A stretch of DNA of 64,000 bases. Source: Flavobacteriaceae bacterium (GTDB lineage Bacteria; Bacteroidota; Bacteroidia; Flavobacteriales; Flavobacteriaceae). The notes under the pieces were generated by a model, which did not search any database, had not been told where the DNA came from, and saw only the letters and a program-made list of their open reading frames with translations. Made by a program: the position numbers and the translations under genes. This document shows positions 55,514 through 62,822 of the stretch, piece by piece. The stretch spans positions 2,728,501 to 2,792,500 of the forward strand of contig CP046177.1 in assembly GCA_014075215.1 (NCBI GenBank). The letters run 5' to 3'. The number at the start of each line of letters is the position of its first letter. Position 1 is the stretch's first letter.

Positions 55514-55916
55514 ACTAGAGCCAAATGAAAAACCGATTTCTCTAAAAGTTCCAGAAAAAGCACAGATAATATTGGATTTCTACAAAATATCCAAAATTCG
55601 TAAAAAGGATTTTGTGTTTCTGTATCTTAAAAAAGCCAATCAAAACGATTCACACGATGTTTTTATAAAAACCCGCAACGCAACCAGTCTGCTAAACAAA
55701 TACCTAAAACGCATTGCAAAGCATTGTCAGATAGACAAAAATTTATCCAATCATATTGCTCGTCATTCCTTTGGAAATATTGCCGGAGATAAAATTCATC
55801 CGTTGATGTTACAAAAACTCTATCGTCATAGTGATTTGAAAACGACTATTAACTACCAAGCGAATTTTATTCATAAGGAGGCTGATGATGCTTTGGATGC
55901 AGTCATAAATTTCTAA
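55514..55916 (+). pseudogene. tyrosine integrase C-terminal fragment, copy 1
   Basis: The frame opens right after the IS1595 stop: KLEPNEKPISLKVPEKAQIILDFY...TRNATSLLNKYLKRIAKHCQIDKNLSNHIARHSFGNIAG..LYRHSDLKTTINYQANF. HxxR (HIAR), second His (RHSD) and catalytic Tyr (INYQ) are present; the first catalytic Arg and N-terminus are missing. It may be the distal part of the int gene whose start is at 53119. Copies 2 and 3 lie at 59050 and 61805, about 85% identical in DNA over the last 250 bases. Confidence 0.88.
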
Positions 55917-55936
55917 ATATTTACGAATTAAATCAG

Positions 55937-55981
55937 TAACTCGTGAATTGAGGGATAAAAAAGATACTTCTTCACGAGTTA
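55937..55981. repeat. inverted 11-mer TAACTCGTGAA / TTCACGAGTTA downstream of fic
   Basis: TAACTCGTGAA (55937-55947) and TTCACGAGTTA (55971-55981) are exact inverses around a 23-base loop, between integrase copy 1 and the 3' end of fic. The same 11-mer recurs upstream of fic at 56942. Confidence 0.8.
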
Positions 55982-55999
55982 GAAAAGAGAATTTGATTT

Positions 56000-56872
56000 T
56001 TAAACCCCAATTTTCCACACTCCTTTTTCTAAAAATGCTTCAATGGTTTGACGATTTGCCTTGTTGAGTAAGTTTGAATGAGAAATCTTTTCTTGCTTCG
56101 CATAATCAGAAAGAGCGATTATTTTTTTACCTTCCAGGTATGCTAATCGCTTATGAAAACTTTGGCACAAAGCTTTTCCAACAATTTCTTCCATTATCGT
56201 AGTGGTCTTTTGTTGGTCAAACTCTTGAAAAGCATCGTAATACTCTTTTCGATTGATAAACTTTATATTAATAGGCACATAATTATCACGAAGTAAGGCA
56301 TAATTATTAATCACACGTCCAATTCTTCCATTCCCGTCTACAAAAGGATGTATATGTTCAAAAGTAAGATGAAGTCTGGCAATACGCCGAATAATGTTAT
56401 CCGCATCTTTTGTTTGGTACTGAACCAACATTTCTTTCAACAGTCCTAAAATTTCTATGGGATTAGGAGCAATATAATTGCCTACACGCACCCATTCATC
56501 TTCATTTCTAAATCGTCCAGCAATATCATCCCGAATATTACTGATAAGCATTTTATGCAGCAAAAGTATCGTATCTAAGGCGAGCCCTTTTTCGGTCGCT
56601 TTTTGATTGATATATTCTACAACACGTGCAAGATTTTTTGCTTCAAAGAGTTCTCGTTCGTTGATAAAACGGTCTAGGTCAATCCGCATCAGAATTTTTT
56701 CCGTTTCATCCAATGTCAAAGTGCTATTCTCGATAGCATTAGAATTATACACTTGTTCTGCTATTTCTGTTTCATTAATCAGCTTGATTAACGACTGTTT
56801 ATCGGGAGCAAGACGACAATAACGCTCTTTGAGCAATTGTATTTGTTTGAGCATACGAGAAGATTGTTTCAT
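56000..56872 (-). CDS. Fic-family protein
   Basis: 290 residues. The Fic core motif HIHPFVDGNGRIGRVINNY matches HPFx(D/E)GNGRxxR needed for AMP transfer to a target hydroxyl. Upstream, SNAIENSTLTLDETEKIL matches the inhibitory helix (S/T)xxxE(G/N), so it is a self-inhibited class. An extra domain at residues ~245-290 (LEGKKIIALSDYAKQEKISHSNLLNKANRQTIEAF..KIGV) looks like a winged helix. No antitoxin gene adjoins. It is transcribed toward integrase copy 1 and flanked by TTCACGA motifs. Confidence 0.93.
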   Translation of the reverse strand: MKQSSRMLKQIQLLKERYCRLAPDKQSLIKLINETEIAEQVYNSNAIENSTLTLDETEKILMRIDLDRFINERELFEAKNLARVVEYINQKATEKGLALDTILLLHKMLISNIRDDIAGRFRNEDEWVRVGNYIAPNPIEILGLLKEMLVQYQTKDADNIIRRIARLHLTFEHIHPFVDGNGRIGRVINNYALLRDNYVPINIKFINRKEYYDAFQEFDQQKTTTIMEEIVGKALCQSFHKRLAYLEGKKIIALSDYAKQEKISHSNLLNKANRQTIEAFLEKGVWKIGV

Positions 56873-56890
56873 ACGTCAAAAATACTTATT

Positions 56891-56952
56891 TTCACGAAAA
56901 AATCAAATAATTCGTGAAATTAATCTGATAATCTCTCTTTATTCACGAGTTA
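56891..56952. promoter_or_regulatory. cluster of TTCACGA sites upstream of fic
   Basis: TTCACGA (56891-56897), inverted TCGTGAA (56912-56918) and TTCACGAGTTA (56942-56952) lie within 80 bases upstream of the fic ATG. They are candidate operator sites, perhaps for the fic product's own winged-helix-like end. Confidence 0.6.
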
Positions 56953-57052
56953 AGCTCTTTTTATATCTTTATTTTAAGTTGGCAAATAAAGTTAAAATAT
57001 ATCAAATTATATTTTAAACTGCGGGTAAGTATCAGATATTTAGTACTTCTGT

Positions 57053-57509
57053 TTGTATAAGGAAACAGTGAATTTACCAAAATACCCACTTAGTGCAGAA
57101 AAATCATTAACCGTTTTCGAATTTGTGAGTATTGGAAAAAAAGGGCAAATTCCAAAACTTATTAAGTTCAGTGAAACTCATTTAAAAGATTTTTACAATC
57201 TTGGGTTTGGAGATAAAAAGGCAAATACAAACTAAATTAATGATTTGGTTATCTCAAATAATGACGATAGTGAAAAAATATTAGCCACTGTAGCAGCAGC
57301 AGTATATTGCCTTCACCGACAAAAATAGAAACGCTTGGGTGTATGCCACTGGAAGTACCGAGACAAGGATTCGGCTTTACCGAATAGGAATTACCAAGTA
57401 TTATGAAGAAGCAAAAGAAGATTTTGAGGTATATGGTTTATATGAAAATCAATGGATTGTATTTGAAAAAGGCACAAATTTTGATGCGTTTTTAGTACGA
57501 AGAAAATAA
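57053..57509 (+). pseudogene. DUF6934-like protein, nonsense codon plus frameshift
   Basis: Reads TVFEFVSIGKKGQIPKLIKFSETHLKDFYNLGFGDKKANTN, TAA, INDLVISNNDDSEKILATVAAAVY, then in the next frame FTDKNRNAWVYATGSTETRIRLYRIGITKYYEEAKEDFEVYGLYENQWIVFEKGTNFDAFLVRRK. GAA to TAA near 57233 and one extra T near 57307 explain the breaks. The intact form (~150 residues) is a family I know from Bacteroidota mobile regions, usually followed by a small partner ORF, as here. Function unknown. Confidence 0.75.
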
Positions 57510-57520
57510 TTTAGAACAAT

Positions 57521-57694
57521 ATGAAATCAATAGAGGAATTAAATCAACGAAAAATACCTATTGTAAAAATTGACAATACCTTGAATAAATACAAACAAGA
57601 TAGTTCCCTTTTTCAAGATAAGGTAGAAAAAGCCAATCAGGTATTAAAAGCCATTGGTCTCCCTTCAAAAGACAATATGGTGGTCAATAAATAA
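57521..57694 (+). CDS. small partner protein of the DUF6934-like gene
   Basis: 57 residues: MKSIEELNQRKIPIVKIDNTLNKYK..LFQDKVEKANQVLKAIGLPSK. It starts 11 bases after the DUF6934-like stop. The two-gene arrangement recurs in Bacteroidota and looks toxin-antitoxin-like in size and spacing, but no function is established. Here the partner is intact while the first gene is broken. Confidence 0.65.
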   Translation: MKSIEELNQRKIPIVKIDNTLNKYKQDSSLFQDKVEKANQVLKAIGLPSKDNMVVNK

Positions 57695-57782
57695 AAGTAA
57701 AAAGTATTTTTTCTTAAAAAAATGTTTGTAGCGAACTGATTTTTTCCATAAATACTTGCCCGCTCTAACGCCAAAAAACAAA

Positions 57783-57811
57783 AGCCTTCTGTTTCTTCAG
57801 AGGGCTTTTTT
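57783..57811 (+). terminator. intrinsic terminator
   Basis: AGCCTTCTG TTTCTT CAGAGGGCT followed by T5: nine-pair stem with one G-T, A-run before, 88 bases after the small partner ORF. Confidence 0.85.
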
Positions 57812-58217
57812 GTGGTGGATTCTTTTTTTTATTCGCAAAAACAAATACACATAGTTTCAAGCCTTACTTTTTTCTGGTGAATATGGAAAGGGGAAATACT
57901 GCTGCTTTTTGGTTGGACATTTTTCCTAACCCATTTTTTGATGAAAAAATCACCTGCTTTTATGGTCAAAACCAAAGAGCCTATTCATAATTTCTACAAT
58001 GCAATTTACCTTGGAAAAGGTGCTTCTATCTGTTTGCTTCTGGCTTCCAGACCAATGATATTGGCACTTAGAAAAAAATATTTGCAAAACAAACATTCCT
58101 TGCAGATATCCAAGCGTAGCAAACGCTTCTTGTTTAGCTACAACGGATTTATCTCATGTAATGATTCTTTTTACTAAATACCTCTGCTCTTTTTTCTTCT
58201 TTCTAACTCCTTTTTAA
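57812..58217. other. leader region of the JAB gene, no gene supported
   Basis: A 79-codon plus-strand frame at 57938-58177 has no recognisable features. The motif CCAAGCGTAGCAAACGCTTC (58109) contains a short palindrome AGCGTxxxxxACGCT. Otherwise nothing is seen. Confidence 0.35.
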
Positions 58218-58769
58218 ATGAATTCTTCTTCTGAATCACAAACACAGTCGTTTTGTGAGCAGTCCTCACGCCTAAAATTGCATTCCCATATTGATAATTA
58301 CAAATCCAAATTGCTCAAACAAATTCCTATTTCAAAGATTCAACTCAGTTACCAACCTGAGATTCCAGTCAAAGACCGCATTAAAATTTTGGATAGTGGG
58401 CAATCAGCTGAAACGCTCCGTTCTTTATGGAATCCCGACACACTGGAATTACAGGAACAGTTTATGGTTTTGTATCTCAACAACCGCAATCAGATTATTG
58501 GATATTACCCACATAGTTCTGGAACTATGACCCAGGCAATGATTGATATGCGTCTGATTTTAGCCACGGCTTTAGGTTGTGGGGCAGTATCGATGATACT
58601 ATCACACAATCACCCGAGTTCGAATCCAAAACCCTCAAAAGCTGACCATATTCTTACCCAAAAAATTTCTAAGGCTTCTAAAACTATAGATATTACACTA
58701 CTCGACCACATTATTTTAACCAAAGACAGTCATTATTCTTTTGCAGACAATGGAGAAATTGATTTTTGA
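58218..58769 (+). CDS. RadC-like JAB/JAMM-domain protein
   Basis: 183 residues. The C-terminal ~120 residues are the RadC domain with the JAMM zinc motif SHNHPSSNPKPSKAD (H-x-H...D). The N-terminal HhH part of chromosomal RadC is missing, as usual for copies on mobile elements of Bacteroidota. Proposed as a metalloprotease or deubiquitinase-like fold; real role unknown. The next small gene overlaps its 3' end. Confidence 0.9.
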   Translation: MNSSSESQTQSFCEQSSRLKLHSHIDNYKSKLLKQIPISKIQLSYQPEIPVKDRIKILDSGQSAETLRSLWNPDTLELQEQFMVLYLNNRNQIIGYYPHSSGTMTQAMIDMRLILATALGCGAVSMILSHNHPSSNPKPSKADHILTQKISKASKTIDITLLDHIILTKDSHYSFADNGEIDF

Positions 58770-58962
58770 AACCAAGCTAATTTCTCAAACTCAGCCTGAA
58801 CTCACCTTTACACATTTCAAACAGGAATTACTCGATCATTGTGGAAAAAATCTGCAAAAGGTCAATTTTTCTGATGAAGAGTTAGAGTCTTTTCTCTTGC
58901 TAACGTATCTGCTTGGTGATATTGTTTCCGAACACGTTCTTCATCTCTCTTTCGATGAATAA
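58750..58962 (+). CDS. small hypothetical protein downstream of radC-like gene
   Basis: About 70 residues from the ATG at 58750 (MEKLIFETKLISQTQPELTFTHFKQELLDHCG), overlapping the radC-like stop by 20 bases. Acidic, helical, no known domain (SDEELESFLLLTYLLGDIVSEHVL). Tight overlap with the gene before and after suggests an operon carried as a unit by the island. Confidence 0.55.
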   Translation: MEKLIFETKLISQTQPELTFTHFKQELLDHCGKNLQKVNFSDEELESFLLLTYLLGDIVSEHVLHLSFDE

Positions 58963-59050
58963 AACTATCTACAAAGCTTGGATCGACTGCCGTGTTTCCT
59001 CCTATGACAGGGACAAGGATATCTTAAAGATGGACGACTTATGTATGTAA
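58955..59050 (+). pseudogene. start of a gene cut off at the junction with integrase copy 2
   Basis: MNKTIYKAWIDCRVSSYDRDKDILKMDDLCM, then stop. It overlaps the preceding gene by 8 bases in operon fashion. Homology to the other integrase fragments starts immediately (59050), so a recombination junction lies at about 59040. Confidence 0.5.
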
Positions 59051-59451
59051 TGAATAAAAACCAGAAACCATTGAGTCTAAAAGTTCCTGACAAAGCAGAA
59101 CGAATTCTAGAAAAATATAAAGCGAATAAGAAGCAAAATAATGGCTATGTATTTCCTTTTCTTGCAAATGCTAATCAGAAAGACCCCAAAGATATTTTTA
59201 TGAAATCCCGTAATGCCTCACGTTTATTTAACAAGTACCTAAAACGTATTGCAAAGCGTTGTGAGATAGACAAAAATTTATCCAATCATATTGCTCGTCA
59301 TTCTTTTGGAAATATTGCAGGAGATAAGATTCATCCATTGATGCTCCAAAAATTGTATCGCCATAGTGATCTAAAGACGACCGTCAATTATCAAGCGAAT
59401 TTTATTCACAAGGAAGCGGATGATGCTTTAGACACAGTGATTAATTTTTAA
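59050..59451 (+). pseudogene. tyrosine integrase C-terminal fragment, copy 2
   Basis: 133 residues from MNKNQKPLSLKVPDKAERILEKY to HKEADDALDTVINF, with HIARHSFGN, LYRHSDLKTT and VNYQANF (HxxR, His, Tyr). The N-terminal half and first catalytic Arg are lacking, so it cannot be a functional integrase alone. It ends 4 bases inside the AbiEii gene of the other strand. Confidence 0.88.
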
Positions 59452-60425
59452 ATATTGATATTCCATTCCAAATTCTCTAGTCGTTTTGCTATTAGTTTAA
59501 GAGTGTTCAAAATATCTGCCTCGTTCGGTAATTCTCCATATACCATTGCTTTAAAGCTCGATTGGTAGGTCTGTTCTAATTGATTCCACGTTTGCACTGG
59601 CTCGGCAAATAATAAGGCATCTTTTGGATGGTATTTCAGCCAATGGTTATCATTTTTGAAACTCACAACATCGTCATTCGCTACTTTTAAGAGCATTTTT
59701 TCAAACTCATCGGCGTTAAAAAATGTTGTTAATTCTTCGTTTTCCAATATTTTATGAATATCATACACATGACGGATTTTGTTGTTTAAAGTGATGATTG
59801 GATTTTCTGCATGAGAGAATCGTACCAAACTCATAATTTTTTCGCACAAAGTTCTTTTGGGGTCGAGTACTTTTACCAAAAAAGGCAACAAATTGTATTC
59901 TTGTATCAATTCATTTTGTTCAGTTCCAATCATCATATCGTAAATATACGATGATACTTCGGCAGTAGTATGAGGCTCAAAACTCCCCAACCAAGAAGAT
60001 TCAATAATGATAGTATCTCGAACTTGTCCAAAATCACCTTTTAAAAAATGAGGATAGGTGTGTGCTGTTTTTCGAATCATTCCCATTTTATTCGTGATTC
60101 CGTCCAACTGAATTTCTGGTAAATTATTTGCAATAACGATTGTTATTTGTTTTAATTTTTTCTTTAATTGATGATCTGTATCGTTTTCGTAACGCAAAAC
60201 AGTCAAATCAATATCTTCGGAAAAACGTTCAATCAACCCAAAACATTTCACCAAAGACGTACCTCCTTTAAAAATGACACTTCCTCCTATCTTGTTGGTA
60301 AAAATAGTGCGCAAGGCAAATGTTACCCAATAATCTTTCTCAAGATAAATATCTTTGATCCCCAAGCGTTCGGCGGTAATTTTTATAGCCTCTTTAAATA
60401 GCTCTGTGTTTTTGTGTAATCTCAT
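59448..60425 (-). CDS. abiEii: AbiEii/AbiGii-type nucleotidyltransferase toxin
   Basis: 325 residues. SVIFKGGTSLVKCFGLIERFSEDIDLTVLR is the nucleotidyltransferase motif (GG-T-S and D-x-D) of the AbiEii toxin, which in AbiE systems blocks growth on phage infection; relatives add nucleotides to tRNA. LDPKRTLCEKIMSLVRFS is the conserved Lys-containing motif of the family. It starts within the stop of the antitoxin gene (ATGA), the standard AbiE order, and converges on integrase copy 2. Confidence 0.93.
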   Translation of the reverse strand: MRLHKNTELFKEAIKITAERLGIKDIYLEKDYWVTFALRTIFTNKIGGSVIFKGGTSLVKCFGLIERFSEDIDLTVLRYENDTDHQLKKKLKQITIVIANNLPEIQLDGITNKMGMIRKTAHTYPHFLKGDFGQVRDTIIIESSWLGSFEPHTTAEVSSYIYDMMIGTEQNELIQEYNLLPFLVKVLDPKRTLCEKIMSLVRFSHAENPIITLNNKIRHVYDIHKILENEELTTFFNADEFEKMLLKVANDDVVSFKNDNHWLKYHPKDALLFAEPVQTWNQLEQTYQSSFKAMVYGELPNEADILNTLKLIAKRLENLEWNINI

Positions 60426-61147
60426 CTGATATTCCAGTTTTTAGTAGTGGGTAAAATTTTCTCGGAAACCAATAGTTTGTAGGCTGTGATAGGATTTAGG
60501 GATCTTTTTAAATTTCCTAAATCCTGTGAGATTTTTAATTGTTCTAACAAAGCCCCCAGTAAAGCTCTGGTCATCGGAGGGTATTTTAACGCTAATTTTA
60601 TCAATAATCTTCTTTCTTTTTCTCCTAATTCTTTGAGTAAAACCAGTAAGCGATAACAAGAAGTATCGATTGGGGCATCCGGGATTCTTTTTATATACCG
60701 AATGGTATCCAGTAAGCGTAATAAAGGAATATTTTGTTTGGTAATCGTATTTTTCTGTTTGATAAAAGAAATTTTAAAACGTCCTCTTTTCAAAGCTAGG
60801 CGTACTTCATTTTTTCCAATTTGGATGATATTACTCACTTGGGTGGTCAATCCGATAGAATTGTAATATCCATAGCCTGTGAGATAGCCAATAGTTTTTC
60901 CATTTTTCTCCAATAAATCTTTTACTATTTGATATTGTTCTACTGGCAAGTCACCAAATACGCTCTTTTCTGCTTTATAGTATTTGCCTTTGGAAAGCTT
61001 ATTGATTTCTCCTGAAGCAACCATCCTATTGAGATATTTAATAACTGCCTCTCGCCTATTCACATCAGTAATAAAGTCAATATAGGTAAATACATAGCCT
61101 TTTGGAAGCCTATCTATCTTATCTCTTATATAATATGATGTTTTCAT
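60422..61147 (-). CDS. abiEi: AbiEi-type antitoxin (DUF6088, winged-helix)
   Basis: 241 residues. The N-terminal winged helix KGYVFTYIDFITDVNRREAVIKYLNRMVASGEINKLSKGKYYK is followed by KSVFGDLPVEQYQIVKDLLEKNGKTIGYLTGYGYYNSIGLTTQV, typical of DUF6088/AbiEi proteins. AbiEi represses its own promoter and neutralises AbiEii (established for AbiE). A perfect 34-bp palindrome 29 bases upstream is a fitting operator. It overlaps abiEii by 4 bases. Confidence 0.92.
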   Translation of the reverse strand: MKTSYYIRDKIDRLPKGYVFTYIDFITDVNRREAVIKYLNRMVASGEINKLSKGKYYKAEKSVFGDLPVEQYQIVKDLLEKNGKTIGYLTGYGYYNSIGLTTQVSNIIQIGKNEVRLALKRGRFKISFIKQKNTITKQNIPLLRLLDTIRYIKRIPDAPIDTSCYRLLVLLKELGEKERRLLIKLALKYPPMTRALLGALLEQLKISQDLGNLKRSLNPITAYKLLVSEKILPTTKNWNIR

Positions 61148-61163
61148 TACTTTAAGTTTATCA

Positions 61164-61209
61164 CAAAGATATATAAATGTCCAGTTTATTTATAAATAAA
61201 CTGGACATT
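61164..61209 (-). promoter_or_regulatory. abiE promoter with perfect 34-bp palindromic operator candidate
   Basis: The -7 box TATCTTTG on the minus strand is at 61171-61164. Immediately upstream, AATGTCCAGTTTATTTA (61176-61192) and TAAATAAACTGGACATT (61193-61209) form a gapless perfect palindrome covering the -33 region, as expected for autoregulation by the AbiEi winged-helix protein. Confidence 0.8.
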
Positions 61210-61402
61210 TTTAATCAGTAAAAATCCTGTCAGAGATTAAAAACAGTTGGTCTCTCTTCCAAAAACAATATAATGCTTGATAAATAAAGTCTAAAAAAAC
61301 AGCCGTCAGGCAAAATTTATGAACTCAACCTTAAAAACGCTCTTGAGCTGAGATAGGGTTCTGAGGTAAACCGCCCCTCGCTTTATCGCCAAAAGAAATG
61401 AG
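61210..61402. other. intergenic between abiE and IS3 remnant
   Basis: No ORF or RNA feature recognised. Confidence 0.4.
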
Positions 61403-61792
61403 TGAACTTGCAACAAAAAAGTGGACAATTATTTAAGAGACTATGCTGCTAACTTTTGGTTATACATATTTAATTCAAATTCGTTAATAGTTTAAAATTG
61501 TTTCTTTAAACGAGCTATTTCTTTTTCCTCGTCTGTTTGCTTGGGATTACCCTTTCCCGGAAAACTATTTTTGCCATACTTTTTTTCTTCTCTACGCCAA
61601 CGAAATAGAACCGAATAAGGAATATCTAATTCCTGGCAAACCTGTTTTACATTGCCGCGGGCATAACCTAATTCTACAGCTTTTTGTTTAAATGTGGGAC
61701 TGTAATTACGTTTTTGTTTTTTCATAATTCAAAGTTAATTACGTTAACTCTAAATCTCGCTCCTTTATGTCCAGGCTAATGTAGTAAGTTCA
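61403..61792 (-). mobile_element. IS3-family remnant, internally deleted
   Basis: Ends TGAACTTGCAACAAAAAAGT (left) and, inverted, TGAACTTACTACATTAGCCT (right) with a shared TGGACA further in; about 390 bp remain. It contains only the start of OrfA on the minus strand. No target duplication was recognised. Confidence 0.7.
61492..61725 (-). pseudogene. IS3 transposase OrfA, N-terminal part
   Basis: MKKQKRNYSPTFKQKAVELGYARGNVKQVCQELDIPYSVLFRWRREEKKYGKNSFPGKGNPKQTDEEKEIARLKKQF is the HTH_Tnp_1 part (landmarks RNYSPTFKQKAVEL and LFRWRREEKKYG); it stops where the leucine-zipper would begin. OrfB is absent. Different IS3 subgroup from the element at 1-1165. Confidence 0.82.
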
Positions 61793-61804
61793 CTGTTCTA
61801 TACG

Positions 61805-62206
61805 ATGAATAAGAACGAAAAGCCTGTCAGCCTTAAAATTCCAGACAAAATAAAAAGCATTTTGGCTCAATACGAAGAAATAAAGAACTCAAAAAACGCT
61901 TATGTATTTCTGTTTTTGAGTAAAGCCAACAAAAAGGATCCCTATGATATTTTTGTCAAAACCCGTAACGCAACCAGTTTGTTTAATAAATACTTGAAAC
62001 GTATCGCCGGACAATGTGAGATTGATAAAAACTTATCTAATCATATCGCTCGCCATTCATTTGAAAATATTGCAGGAGATGCGATACATCCATTAATGCT
62101 CCAAAAACTCTATCGTCATAGTGATTTAAAAACGACCATCAATTACCAAGCAAACTTTATTCATAAAGAAGCAGATGATGCACTTGATACGGTGATAAAT
62201 TTCTAG
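61805..62206 (+). pseudogene. tyrosine integrase C-terminal fragment, copy 3
   Basis: 133 residues from MNKNEKPVSLKIPDKIKSIL to DDALDTVINF with HIARHSFEN, LYRHSDLKTT and INYQANF. Same extent as copy 2, and it begins 12 bases after the IS3 remnant. All three fragments start at the same internal point (N-E/Q-K-P-x-S-L-K), pointing to a repeated breakpoint. Confidence 0.88.
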
Positions 62207-62363
62207 GTTATTTCTGAAAACAAAGCCCATCCAATAAAGGCAGACATTATTTATTAGTAATTCAAAATATTATTTAATAATATTTTTGCTTTAGTAGTTT
62301 TTCAACAACATGTCCTGGATTGGGTTTTCAAATTTTGTTTCTTTCAAGAAAAATTACGTCCTT
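62207..62363. other. intergenic, nothing recognised
   Basis: AT-rich stretch following integrase copy 3; no tRNA or att copy of the 52945 scar was found here. Confidence 0.4.
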
Positions 62364-62521
62364 ATACCATTTATCACTTGAAATTACCGTAATAAAATGC
62401 TCTTTTTTCCTTTTTTGTTCGCTATAAAAAGAAACCGTAACGAAGGCCTTTATTTTTCTAACTCCAATAAAGAAAAAAATCATCATTTTCTTTTGCAGTA
62501 ATTTCAAATAATAACTGGTAT
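62364..62521. repeat. 158-bp palindromic element C
   Basis: Terminal repeats ATACCATTTATCACTTGAAA... (62364-62387) and inverted ATACCAGTTATTATTTGAAA... (62521-62498), 21 of 24 positions matching. An exact copy of one end occurs at 39983-40006. There is no gene inside. The remaining ~300 bases to the next gene hold only a promoter-like box. Confidence 0.82.
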
Positions 62522-62767
62522 TAGTTTCTCATAGCAATTAGTGAATCTTTTCAAATAGTCTTCTCTTTTTCACTCACTTCATATATTTGAAGTGGTTTTT
62601 TTAGAATTTTAACTTCTTTTTAAACCATAAAACTTTCTAAAAGAATTTGTTAGCCTAATTTTCTCTAATTTTATCATACATTTTTGATTGGTTTTAAAAT
62701 AATAAAAATGTATCAAAAAGATTATTAATTGTATGTATTGTCCAATAATTTTTAAGAATCTTAATTA

Positions 62768-62775
62768 TATATTTG
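62768..62775 (+). promoter_or_regulatory. -7 box TATATTTG of the fusion gene
   Basis: Consensus TAnnTTTG 47 bases before the ATG at 62823; no clear -33 TTTG at the usual spacing. Confidence 0.45.
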
Positions 62776-62822
62776 TATCTAAAATTAATTAGACAAATAG
62801 AACATTTATTATACATATTAAG

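Noticed and set aside
57938..58177. 79-codon gene upstream of the JAB-domain gene
   Set aside because: No family resemblance or regulatory context; low-complexity translation of an AT-rich leader.
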